DNA of 35,132 nt from Clostridia bacterium. Its GTDB lineage: Bacteria > Bacillota > Clostridia > Oscillospirales > CAG-272. Location of the stretch: the NCBI GenBank assembly GCA_017628755.1, contig JAGBYM010000080.1:1-35132 (forward strand), written 5' to 3'. The translations under genes and the position numbers were made by a program. Below the pieces are notes generated by a model. The model saw nothing but the letters and a program-made list of their open reading frames with translations. It was not told the origin of the DNA and made no database searches. This document shows positions 25,721 to 33,932 of this stretch, in pieces; within the stretch, counting starts at the first letter, position 1, and every line of letters begins with the position of its first letter.

Positions 25721-27367
25721 TTGTCGGATAAAGAGAAAAGAAATGCCATAGATGATTTCTGGAATATAGACTCACTTGTGCCTAAAAAGCGTACACCCGC
25801 GGTATTTGACGATAAGCATACCGAAGCCGCAGAGATCGAGATTCCTCTGCCCGGTAAAGAAGCACAGAATGCCCCGAAAACCGAGAAGATTCCCGAAGAC
25901 AGTGTGATAAAAAGATATATTCATCCGCATACCGCAGAGAGCGAAAAGAAAAAGGTTCCTGACGAGGAATATACTCCCGAAAACTCTCTTATTCATTCCG
26001 TACGCTTGTATTCATGGAGTAGTGCATATCCCTATTACGAGCAATTCAGACGCGCAGCGATCTTTTATTATAACAAGACCTCGCATAAGGTTGAGGCTGA
26101 GCCTTACTTTTCGTATATGCCGCAGTATTCACAGCTGAATGACCGTCAGCTAGCGTACTATCTTTGGTTCAGAAGCGAGATACGTGCCGGAAGATATCCT
26201 TCGGTAGATTACAGTTATATTTTGCTTTTGATATACGAAACTATAAATCTTTCGGATAAACTGCCGAGGGAGAGAAGTGTTGATCTTCTTGCAAATCTCT
26301 GGCTTAATTACAGAGAGGATTATCCTCGCCTTGACGTTCAGCTCTCCGAGTGGATCTTCGATATGTGTCTTCTTGGTAAGATGGAGCCTCCGCGTGACAT
26401 ACTCGGTGTTGTTGGAAATTCGCTTCCGGCTACCGCGGGTCTCCGTGAGTTTTACGCCGATGCAGTAGGAGATGCCGGTGCGTTTGCATCCTTGCTTATC
26501 CGCCATTGTTCGAATTACAATTTCAAAAAAAGCAAATTCGCCGTCGGAGAACATGTTGATCTTTACAAGAAACACATGCACGGTGTGCTTGCATATATGA
26601 TCTCAAAGAGTAATGACCCGGCTCACCCATTTGAATTTGCGGGGCTGAAGCTCCAGGACAGCCGTACACAGCGCGATACCTATACCGGCGCACTCTGCAG
26701 CCCGAAAGTGAAAAAGCGCATAGAGATCGAATTTTGCTCCTTCTCGCATTCGCATGAATTGCGTTTTATAGTGACAGATATCCTGAAATACGCTGAAAAC
26801 CGTATCCGTGCGCATATCGGTGTGAAATCGAGACTGTCGCTCAATGCGCTTCCGGCTGGTATCAAGGCTCTTGCGGAAGAATATTTTAACCGAGAATTGC
26901 CGATCAGAAGCGTTCACCCAAGCGTAAAAGACGAAGTTCCCGAGTACGAAAAGCTTTATGAGCCCACATCAAGCGGACTCTCGTTTGATTCCGCAGCAAA
27001 GATAGAAGCCCTTTCTTGGGAGACTACCGAAAAGCTTGTCGAAACATTTGTAGATGAAGAAAATCCTATAATACTCGAACCCGAGAATATTCCGGAACCT
27101 GTTGAAGAAGAGTCGGAAACGGATTTTATTGATGGCTTGAGCGACTCCGAAAAAGAGTTTGTTTTAGCAGCACTTGAGGGCGACGGATCTAAGCAGTCCG
27201 CCATAGCGGCTCGCGAATCGTCGCTTCCCGATATAATCGCCGATAGGATCAACACCCTTGCCGCGGATATATTCGGAGATATTATACTTGAGGATCTGGG
27301 CGGAAGCTACGGAGTCCTTGAGGATTATGAAGAAGAATTGAGAGGAGCATTGGAAAATGGAAAATAA
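25721..27367 (+). CDS. TerB_N / TerB_C domain protein
   Basis: A 548-residue protein. Residues 1-85 are charged and probably disordered. Residues about 88-300 match the TerB_N pattern (SYMPQYSQLNDRQLAYYLWF, RSEIRAGRYPSVDYSYILL, LIYETINL). The last 150 residues resemble TerB_C, with LSWETTEKLVETF, ADRINTLAADIFGDIILED and an acidic end. No membrane segment or nuclease motif is seen. The start is TTG, supported by GGAGG eight bases upstream and by the consensus promoter. It overlaps the BrxD-like ATPase gene by 11 bases. TerB-related domains occur with stress-response and DNA-processing genes, and the neighbours here point to the DNA-processing side. The biochemical role is unknown. Confidence 0.85.
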   Translation: MSDKEKRNAIDDFWNIDSLVPKKRTPAVFDDKHTEAAEIEIPLPGKEAQNAPKTEKIPEDSVIKRYIHPHTAESEKKKVPDEEYTPENSLIHSVRLYSWSSAYPYYEQFRRAAIFYYNKTSHKVEAEPYFSYMPQYSQLNDRQLAYYLWFRSEIRAGRYPSVDYSYILLLIYETINLSDKLPRERSVDLLANLWLNYREDYPRLDVQLSEWIFDMCLLGKMEPPRDILGVVGNSLPATAGLREFYADAVGDAGAFASLLIRHCSNYNFKKSKFAVGEHVDLYKKHMHGVLAYMISKSNDPAHPFEFAGLKLQDSRTQRDTYTGALCSPKVKKRIEIEFCSFSHSHELRFIVTDILKYAENRIRAHIGVKSRLSLNALPAGIKALAEEYFNRELPIRSVHPSVKDEVPEYEKLYEPTSSGLSFDSAAKIEALSWETTEKLVETFVDEENPIILEPENIPEPVEEESETDFIDGLSDSEKEFVLAALEGDGSKQSAIAARESSLPDIIADRINTLAADIFGDIILEDLGGSYGVLEDYEEELRGALENGK

Positions 27368-28712
27368 GAATCAGAAGATACCGAAAAGAATACTGTCATC
27401 GCTGATAGCATCGGTTTCCGCGGGAGTTGTTCCGCGCTCGGGTGCTCCTTACATTGCAATAGGCAGACACGATGAGATAAATGCTTTACTTTCCGATCTT
27501 GAACTTATGAACGAGGGCGGCGGAAGCATGCGTTTCCTTGTCGGCAGATACGGAAGCGGAAAAAGCTTTTTGATGCAGCTTATCAGAGGATATGCTCTTG
27601 AACGCGATTTTCTTACCGCGGACTGTGACCTTTCGCCCGAACGCCGTCTCTACGGAAGCGGAGGTGCGGGAGTCGCAACCTACAGAGAGCTCATGAAGAA
27701 TCTTGCATCAAAAGCCGCGCCCGACGGCGGAGCTATGCCAAAGATCATTGCTAAATGGGTATTTTCTCTGCAAGGCGAGCTTATAGCCGAAGGCATTACT
27801 CCCGATTCACCTCAGTTTTCTCCCAAGCTCGATGCGAAGCTTTTTGAAAGTCTGCGTGAAATAGAATTTCTTGTCGGCGGTTTCGATTTTTCGAGAGTTA
27901 TCGGCGAATACTACCGCGCAACTCAGCGCGGAGACGATCTTCGCGCCGCATCCTGCTTACGTTGGCTGAGAGGTGAGTTTTCTACCAAAACCGAGGCTCG
28001 AAGAGAGCTCGGATTTGACGTTTCCGCAATAATCGGAGACAACAACTGGTATGATTTCCTCAAGCTTTGGGCGTCTCTTTCACGCGCTATGGGATACCGC
28101 GGATTGCTCGTGTTCATTGATGAATGTGTAAATCTGTACAAGATCCCTCACCGTGTCTCGCGTGAAAATAACTATGAAAAAATTCTTTCGATGTTTAATG
28201 ATACCTTGCAGGGAAGAGCTCCCCATCTCGGTCTTGTGCTCGGCGGAACACCGCAGTTTCTCGAAGATCCGCGCCGTGGTCTATTCAGTTACGAAGCTCT
28301 CAGAAGCCGTCTTTGTGACAGCAGATTCGCATCGGAAAAGCATAAGAACTTTGTCGGTCCAGTAATCAGACTCACCAGACTTTCTGATGATGAGCTTTTG
28401 GCTCTTGTCGTCCGTATGACCTCCCTTCACGGACAGAATTTCTCATGGGAACCGAGAATCACAAGAGACGAACAGGTTAAATTCGTGCAGATATGTCTCG
28501 ATCGCGCGGGTGCAAATATGATGATAACTCCGCGTGAAATGCTCCGCGATTATATGACTCTGCTCAATATACTCATGCAGAACCCGAATGTCGATTTTAA
28601 CGCGATTGTCGGAACCGCCGTTACTCTCAAAACCGATGCGGAAGAAGATGTGCCCGCAAAGACCGAGGATGCACCGCGCTCGAAATTCGATCCCGAAGAT
28701 ATTGATTTCTGA
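27357..28712 (+). CDS. BrxD-like ATPase (DUF2791, BREX ATP-binding domain)
   Basis: A 451-residue AAA-type P-loop ATPase. The N terminus RILSSLIASVSAGVVPRSGAP and GRHDEINAL are characteristic of the BrxC/BrxD (DUF2791) family. Walker A is GRYGSGKS (63-70), Walker B is LLVFIDE (250-256), and a sensor-like GGTPQFLED follows, with a late RLTRLSDDELLALV segment. Length is close to BrxD. The last 30 residues are acidic. BrxD-type ATPases accompany Lhr-like helicases in some BREX systems. Here the partners are the TerB_N protein (11-base overlap) and the helicase (11-base gap). No PglX, PglZ, BrxC or BrxL gene is in the window. Confidence 0.85.
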   Translation: MENKNQKIPKRILSSLIASVSAGVVPRSGAPYIAIGRHDEINALLSDLELMNEGGGSMRFLVGRYGSGKSFLMQLIRGYALERDFLTADCDLSPERRLYGSGGAGVATYRELMKNLASKAAPDGGAMPKIIAKWVFSLQGELIAEGITPDSPQFSPKLDAKLFESLREIEFLVGGFDFSRVIGEYYRATQRGDDLRAASCLRWLRGEFSTKTEARRELGFDVSAIIGDNNWYDFLKLWASLSRAMGYRGLLVFIDECVNLYKIPHRVSRENNYEKILSMFNDTLQGRAPHLGLVLGGTPQFLEDPRRGLFSYEALRSRLCDSRFASEKHKNFVGPVIRLTRLSDDELLALVVRMTSLHGQNFSWEPRITRDEQVKFVQICLDRAGANMMITPREMLRDYMTLLNILMQNPNVDFNAIVGTAVTLKTDAEEDVPAKTEDAPRSKFDPEDIDF

Positions 28713-28723
28713 CGGAGGAAAAT

Positions 28724-30967
28724 ATGAATAATATCGATAGCGTATTCGAACGCTTTCCCGATTATATCAGGGAGTATATTTACAGCCATTCCTGGGACTC
28801 TTTGCGCGAGATACAGCTTCTAGCGGCAGACTCACTCTTTAATTCCGAAAACAATCTTCTCCTGACGTCCTCCACCGCATCGGGTAAGACAGAAGCAGCT
28901 TTCTTCCCGATACTTACAATGCTTGAAGGTAATCTCCCCGAAAGCGTTGCGGTTCTTTATATCGCGCCTCTCAAAAGCCTTATCAACGATCAGTTCGGAC
29001 GCATTGAAGAGCTCCTTGATATCTCGGGAATTCCTGTGACGCATTGGCATGGCGACGTAGCACAGTCGCATAAGAAAAAGTTGCTTGAAAAGCCCCGCGG
29101 AATCCTGCAGATTACTCCCGAGTCGCTCGAATCGATGCTTATGAATCGATCGAACGATCTTGTGCGTATCTTTTCAGGACTGATGTTCGTCGTAATAGAT
29201 GAGATCCACACCCTGACGGGTTCGGACAGAGGCAACCAGATCATCTGCCAGCTTTCAAGACTCGGCAGACTTATCGGTCATCACCCCCGCAGAATCGGAC
29301 TTTCCGCAACCGTCGGAGACACCGAACTTGCAGCTTCGTGGCTTGGCGCAGGAAGTGGAAGAGATACTGATGTACCCGTACCCACACCCGAAAAGCTCCG
29401 CTGGAGACTTGGAATGGAGCACTTCTATATACAGAACGATGCCCATCTCCAATCGGATGACGCAAGAAAGAACGTCGATGAAGGCGCATTAAAACGCGCT
29501 GTAATAGATGCGGGATACGAATACATTTATGATTGCGTGCGCGATAAGAAATCTCTTGTTTTCTCCAATTCGCGAGAGGAGACCGAATATATTACCGCAA
29601 CTCTGCGCCAGATAGCAAAGAATCGCGGAGACAAGGATATCTTCTTAATCCATCACGGAAATCTGTCCGCCTCTATACGTGAGGAAGCCGAACAGAAAAT
29701 GAAGGACGAAGATATCCATGCAGTAACTTGCGCGACGGTTACTATGGAGCTTGGAATTGATATCGGCAAGCTTGAAAGAGTAGTGCAGAATTCTTCACCG
29801 AATTCGGTTTCAAGTCTGCTTCAGCGCCTCGGACGCTCGGGCAGACGCGGACAGCCTCCCGAAATGATGCTTGTGTTCAGAGAAGAGGATCCGCTCCCCA
29901 ATACGCCTCTGCCTCAGCTTTTGCCCTGGGAACTGCTGCGTGCTATAGCAATTGTTCAGCTGTATATTGAGGAACGCTTCATCGAACCTCCGCGAATCAA
30001 AAAGCTTCCGTTCAGCCTTGCATTTCATCAGACCTTAAGCACTCTCGCTTCAAGCGGAGAACTGACTCCCCGTGCACTTGCGGAAAGAGTTCTCGGATTG
30101 CCTCCGCTTTCGAGAATTACCAAAGAGGATTATAAAACTCTGCTTATCTCGATGATCGAAAACGATTATATTGAGATGACAGAAGAAAAGGGACTAATTG
30201 TAGGTCTTGCAGGCGAGAGACTGATTTCAAGCTTCAAATTCTACGCAGTTTTCAAGGACAGCGAGGATTTTACCGTAAGACACGAATCCGAAGAAATCGG
30301 AACAATAACAACGCCTCCACCCGTAGGAGACCGTTTTGCGCTTGCGGGAAAGGTTTGGGAAGTCGAAGAGTTGGACGTTGCGCGTAAGCTTATATACGTA
30401 AAGCCGGTCGAAGGAAAAATGGAAGTTTCCTGGCCCGGTGATTACGGCGAGATCCATACAAAAATTCTCAAACGCATGCGCCGTGTTCTGGAAGAAGATA
30501 CCGTGTATCCATATCTCAAGCCTAACGCCGCGCACCGACTTGAAGTTGCTCGTCATCTTGCAAGAAACACGGGTATGCTCGAGCATTCAATCGTACACCT
30601 CGGCGGCTATTTATGGTGCATTTTTCCTTGGCTCGGTACACGATCGTTCAGAACATTCAGAAAGTTTTTGGCATCGCATGCCTTTGAATACCGTATAAGC
30701 GGTATTGAGCACGAAGCCGGAGCTTATATAACCTTCAAGATGGAACGCGGTAACGATTATGCTTTGGCTCAAGGACTGGCTTCTGCAGTTGAACGTGAAG
30801 GAATATCTCCGATGTCGCTTATCGGACAAGCGGAAAATCCCGTGTTTGATAAATATGATGAATATATTCCGAACTCGCTTCTGCAAAAGGCATATGCGGC
30901 AGATAAACTTGATCCCAATGAAGCCGCGGAACGTATCATCGAAATATATAAAGAATATAAAGAATAA
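28724..30967 (+). CDS. Lhr-like superfamily 2 DEAD/DEAH helicase (BrxHI-like)
   Basis: A 747-residue helicase. Motif I is TASGKTEA (51-58), motif Ia is APLKSLINDQ, motif II is DEIH (159-162), motif III is SAT (194-196), motif V is TMELGIDIG (about 340-348) and motif VI is QRLGRSGRRG (367-376). The C-terminal half (about 400-747) resembles the Lhr core winged-helix and beta region (VGDRFALAGKVWEVEELD) but lacks the long tail of Lhr. GGAGG lies seven bases before the ATG. It is the last gene of the TerB-ATPase-helicase operon and is followed by a terminator. It is expected to move on or unwind nucleic acid, probably with the upstream ATPase (inference). Confidence 0.92.
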   Translation: MNNIDSVFERFPDYIREYIYSHSWDSLREIQLLAADSLFNSENNLLLTSSTASGKTEAAFFPILTMLEGNLPESVAVLYIAPLKSLINDQFGRIEELLDISGIPVTHWHGDVAQSHKKKLLEKPRGILQITPESLESMLMNRSNDLVRIFSGLMFVVIDEIHTLTGSDRGNQIICQLSRLGRLIGHHPRRIGLSATVGDTELAASWLGAGSGRDTDVPVPTPEKLRWRLGMEHFYIQNDAHLQSDDARKNVDEGALKRAVIDAGYEYIYDCVRDKKSLVFSNSREETEYITATLRQIAKNRGDKDIFLIHHGNLSASIREEAEQKMKDEDIHAVTCATVTMELGIDIGKLERVVQNSSPNSVSSLLQRLGRSGRRGQPPEMMLVFREEDPLPNTPLPQLLPWELLRAIAIVQLYIEERFIEPPRIKKLPFSLAFHQTLSTLASSGELTPRALAERVLGLPPLSRITKEDYKTLLISMIENDYIEMTEEKGLIVGLAGERLISSFKFYAVFKDSEDFTVRHESEEIGTITTPPPVGDRFALAGKVWEVEELDVARKLIYVKPVEGKMEVSWPGDYGEIHTKILKRMRRVLEEDTVYPYLKPNAAHRLEVARHLARNTGMLEHSIVHLGGYLWCIFPWLGTRSFRTFRKFLASHAFEYRISGIEHEAGAYITFKMERGNDYALAQGLASAVEREGISPMSLIGQAENPVFDKYDEYIPNSLLQKAYAADKLDPNEAAERIIEIYKEYKE

Positions 30968-30972
30968 AAAGC

Positions 30973-31008
30973 AAACAGCCGATCGTCAGATACGGCTGTT
31001 TTCTTTTC
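30973..31008. terminator. Bidirectional terminator after the helicase gene
   Basis: AAACAGCCG (30973-30981) pairs with CGGCTGTTT (30993-31001), followed by TTCTTTTCTTT on the plus strand and a T-rich tail on the minus strand. The stop codon of the convergent small gene lies in its loop. Confidence 0.8.
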
Positions 31009-31246
31009 TTTCTCGTGCCAACAGATCAAGCAGAAGTGTTCCTGCCCAAAATATTATGTAAGTTGTCAGTATGTAATCGAGCATCGGGGCATAGTAGAGT
31101 TCGACTCCTGTACTTCCTATATTCACTTCAGCCTCGCATAAATAGTAAATTCCGCAGAGCGCAAGAATCACAAGTGACGCTCCGAATTTGTAAAAAGCAA
31201 TTTGCATTTTACCCATCTCCGAAAATGCTTTTATAATTTTTCTCAT
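30986..31246 (-). CDS. Small two-TM membrane protein, function unknown
   Basis: An 86-residue protein with two hydrophobic segments (about 17-38 and 54-76), a short polar loop between them and basic residues at both ends (MRKIIK and ARERKEN). It resembles no family I can name. AAAGGA lies about nine bases before the ATG, and a TTGAAC-17-TATAAT promoter is upstream. It converges on the helicase gene, and its last codons lie inside the shared terminator. The ribosome binding site, promoter and membrane topology support a real gene. Confidence 0.68.
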   Translation of the reverse strand: MRKIIKAFSEMGKMQIAFYKFGASLVILALCGIYYLCEAEVNIGSTGVELYYAPMLDYILTTYIIFWAGTLLLDLLARERKENSRI

Positions 31247-31611
31247 ATCTTAATTCCTTTGGTAATTAATGAATATTTTTGAATTATACATTTAAACATG
31301 TATGCAATTGTTTGTATTAATATTATAACATACAAAATTAAGCTGTTCAAGCGGTATATTTTACCGTTTGATATGCAATAAGAAATAATTATTTTATTAT
31401 ATCGACAGATTGTTACCCATTTAGGGGTTTGTCAGGATATAGAAAGAATGATAAATGTCGTACACAATGTCGCTGACTTGTCTTTGAATTTGCGAAATTG
31501 ATGATTCTTTTGTTCAGTTTGCATAAAAACAGTGATCCAATTTGGGAATTTCGACGAATAGAATAATATGATATAATAATACAAAAAGTGTCAAAAAGCG
31601 AGGAAAAGAAA
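31247..31611. other. AT-rich intergenic region (365 bp)
   Basis: It holds the minus-strand promoter at 31322-31350, an inverted repeat at 31352-31366, and a short direct repeat AATGTCG at 31454-31460 and 31466-31472. A TATAAT at 31572-31577 is the likely -10 box of the following small gene, with only a poor -35 match (TTCGAC, 31550-31555). I see no structured RNA, tRNA or convincing coding frame in 31371-31560. Confidence 0.5.
31322..31350 (-). promoter_or_regulatory. Promoter of the small membrane protein gene
   Basis: On the minus strand TTGAAC (31345-31350) and TATAAT (31322-31327) with 17-base spacing. An inverted repeat, CGGTA-N5-TACCG (31352-31366), lies directly upstream of the -35 box. 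Confidence 0.6.
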
Positions 31612-31878
31612 ATGAAGTGTATGAAAACAACAATAACTCTCCTGAGCGCGAATAAAAAGCACGTGTCTGATAAAGTTGTAGTTTACAGACTGTTTCATGT
31701 CTGCGGTTGCAAAGGTCAGCATTTTGCTATCAATGTTTCGATTGATAATGAAAGCAGTATTTGTAAATTCGGAAAGGACCGCGCTAAAGCTTATGATATA
31801 TATCGAAAAATTGTTAAGAATGGGGTTACTCCTTGCTGTTTGAGTGATATTGCAGAAGATTTTGAAAAAGACATATAA
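31612..31878 (+). CDS. Small cysteine-containing protein, possibly DUF6514-like
   Basis: An 88-residue soluble protein with six cysteines, including CGC near the middle and a CC pair (VTPCCLSDIAEDF) near the C terminus. The overall pattern, YRLF followed by a short beta-rich core and an acidic end with LSDIAEDFEKD, recalls the DUF6514 small-protein family of Clostridia; I am not certain. The start at 31612 has GAGG eight bases upstream; a GTG at 31588 lacks a site. It stands alone about 120 bases before nrdR. No function can be assigned. Confidence 0.62.
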   Translation: MKCMKTTITLLSANKKHVSDKVVVYRLFHVCGCKGQHFAINVSIDNESSICKFGKDRAKAYDIYRKIVKNGVTPCCLSDIAEDFEKDI

Positions 31879-31923
31879 CTTTGAATATTTACTGCTGTTT
31901 TTGAGGTTTTTTCGTGTTATCTC

Positions 31924-31952
31924 TTTACAAACCCGCCAAAATGTGATATTAT
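31924..31952 (+). promoter_or_regulatory. Promoter of nrdR
   Basis: TTTACA (31924-31929) and TATTAT (31947-31952) with a 17-base spacer. Confidence 0.55.
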
Positions 31953-31999
31953 ATATTATGATATATTATAAAATGTTTTGAAAGGTCAGGTGTCAGAAA

Positions 32000-32452
32000 A
32001 TGAAATGTCCGCATTGCGGTTGCCTTGAAAGCAAGGTTATTGACTCGCGCCAGAATGTTGAAAGCAATAATATACGCCGTCGCCGCGAATGTATGTCGTG
32101 TCAAAAGAGATTCACTACGTTTGAGGTTGTCGAATCTGTTCAGACTATCGTTATAAAGAAAAACGGATCAAAACAGCTGTTTGATAAGCAAAAGCTTCTT
32201 TCCGGACTTATGAAGGCATGTGAAAAACGACCTGTTAATGCTGAGGCAATTGCAGCAGAGATTGAGGCGGAGCTGCATAATTCGCTTCGCCAGGAAGTAA
32301 CGTCCGGCGATCTCGGCGAAATGGTCATGCGCAAACTTAAGGAAGTTGATGATGTTGCGTACGTTCGCTTTGCAAGTGTGTACCGTGAGTTCAAGGATAT
32401 CGAAACCTTTATCAAAGAGCTTAACGAGATTAAAAAGACGAGCACAGATTAA
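32000..32452 (+). CDS. nrdR: Transcriptional repressor NrdR
   Basis: A 150-residue ATP/dATP-sensing repressor of ribonucleotide reductase genes. The N-terminal zinc ribbon has Cys 3, 6, 31 and 34, with the DNA-contacting RRRREC segment. An ATP-cone domain (about 49-140) follows, with [17 protein letters not shown] and [30 protein letters not shown]. Length is standard. AGGTG lies about nine bases before the ATG. It is 12 bases before pyk and probably co-transcribed with it. No nrd genes are in the window. Confidence 0.97.
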   Translation: MKCPHCGCLESKVIDSRQNVESNNIRRRRECMSCQKRFTTFEVVESVQTIVIKKNGSKQLFDKQKLLSGLMKACEKRPVNAEAIAAEIEAELHNSLRQEVTSGDLGEMVMRKLKEVDDVAYVRFASVYREFKDIETFIKELNEIKKTSTD

Positions 32453-32464
32453 GGCGGTGATTTT

Positions 32465-33883
32465 ATGAGAAAAACAAAAATCGTATGCTCCATAGGTCCG
32501 GCAAGTGAAAGCGAAGATGTGCTTCGCGGGCTTTGCCTTGCGGGCATGAACGTAGCAAGGCTTAATTTTTCCCACGGTACTTATGAAGAGCATCAGAGAC
32601 GCATAGACGCGATCAAAAAAGTACGCAAAGAGCTGAATTTACCTATCGCGATTATGCTTGATACCAAGGGTCCCGAATTCCGTATCAAAACATTCGCTGA
32701 CGGAAAGATTATGCTCGAAGACGGAGATAAATTTACTTTTACCACAGATGAAGTTATCGGAGATAAAAACAAAGTTTCGGTCACATACAAAAAGCTTAAC
32801 GAAGAACTTTTCCCCGGCGACAAAATATTGCTGAATAACGGTTTGCTGATTTTTTCTGTAGACAGTGTCGAAGGTAATAATATTAACTGTACCGTTATTT
32901 GCGGCGGAGAGCTTTCCGACAGGAAGAGTATGAGCTTCCCGGGAAAGCATCTAAAGCAGGATTATCTCTCCGAGCAGGACAAGGCGGATCTTCTTTTTGG
33001 TGTCAAAAATGAAGTTGATTACGTGGCATGTTCCTTTGTTTCCTGCAAGCAGGATATGATAGATATCAGAAGTTACCTTTCCGAGATCGGCGGTGGTTAT
33101 CTCGACCTTATAGCAAAGATTGAAAATCAGTCGGGATACGACAACATTGAAGAAATATGTGAGCATTGCGACGGTATAATGGTTGCAAGAGGTGACATGG
33201 GAGTTGAGGTTCCGTTTGAACAGCTGCCCGCGATTCAGAAGCACCTTATCACAAAGTGCAGACTGCTCGGTAAGCGTGTTATCACGGCAACCGAAATGCT
33301 TGAGTCCATGATACACAATCCCCGCCCGACAAGAGCGGAGATTTCCGACGTAGCAAATGCAGTCTACGACGGTACCAGTGCGATAATGCTTTCAGGCGAA
33401 ACTGCAGTAGGTGCATATCCTGTTCTCACCGTACAAACAATGGCTAAGATCGCAGAAACTGCTGAAAGCGATATTGATTACGCATCAAAGTTCTATGCCT
33501 CGGAATTTAAGATCAGGAATTCCGTAGACGCAATCTCGCACGCGACATGCGCTATGGCAATCGACATTGATGCCAAAGCGATAGTTGCATGCTCGCTTTC
33601 GGGAATGACAGCGCGTCTTGTTTCACGCTTCCGCGCTCCCGTGCCGATTATAGGCTTGACGACAAATGAAACAACATGGCGTAAGCTTGCGCTTTCTTGG
33701 GGAGTAATGCCGGTTATGTGTGAGAAATACACATCTATTGACGTATTGTTCTATATTGCAAAGAATACCGCAGCTGATGTTCTTTCGCTTGAAAAAGGTG
33801 ATAAAATAGTAGTCACCGGCGGTGACATCACCGGAAAATCCGGAAACACTAATCTTATCAAGGTTGAAGAAATAATCAAATAA
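32465..33883 (+). CDS. pyk: Pyruvate kinase
   Basis: A 472-residue glycolytic enzyme converting PEP and ADP to pyruvate and ATP. Segments in order are KIVCSIGPAS, MNVARLNFSHG, IMLDTKGPEFRIK, a B domain (about 70-165), IAKIENQSGYDNIEEI with the active-site Lys, GIMVARGDMGVEVPFEQLP, TATEMLESM (Glu where many have Gln) and SAIMLSGETAVGAYPV. It has no extra C-terminal PEP-utiliser domain, unlike Bacillus enzymes. GGCGGTG precedes the ATG. It converges on pckG across a strong shared terminator. Confidence 0.96.
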   Translation: MRKTKIVCSIGPASESEDVLRGLCLAGMNVARLNFSHGTYEEHQRRIDAIKKVRKELNLPIAIMLDTKGPEFRIKTFADGKIMLEDGDKFTFTTDEVIGDKNKVSVTYKKLNEELFPGDKILLNNGLLIFSVDSVEGNNINCTVICGGELSDRKSMSFPGKHLKQDYLSEQDKADLLFGVKNEVDYVACSFVSCKQDMIDIRSYLSEIGGGYLDLIAKIENQSGYDNIEEICEHCDGIMVARGDMGVEVPFEQLPAIQKHLITKCRLLGKRVITATEMLESMIHNPRPTRAEISDVANAVYDGTSAIMLSGETAVGAYPVLTVQTMAKIAETAESDIDYASKFYASEFKIRNSVDAISHATCAMAIDIDAKAIVACSLSGMTARLVSRFRAPVPIIGLTTNETTWRKLALSWGVMPVMCEKYTSIDVLFYIAKNTAADVLSLEKGDKIVVTGGDITGKSGNTNLIKVEEIIK

Positions 33884-33885
33884 CA

Positions 33886-33916
33886 AATAACCCCGACCGA
33901 ATCGGTCGGGGTTATT
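33886..33916. terminator. Bidirectional terminator between pyk and pckG
   Basis: AATAACCCCGACCG (33886-33899) pairs perfectly with CGGTCGGGGTTATT (33903-33916). The flanks are AT-rich on both sides, so it can serve both genes. Confidence 0.9.
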
Positions 33917-33932
33917 ATTATAAGTTGAAAAC

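Noticed and set aside
27357-30967. A complete BREX system
   Set aside because: Only BrxD-like and Lhr-like components are present. No PglX-type methyltransferase, PglZ, BrxC or BrxL gene lies in the window.
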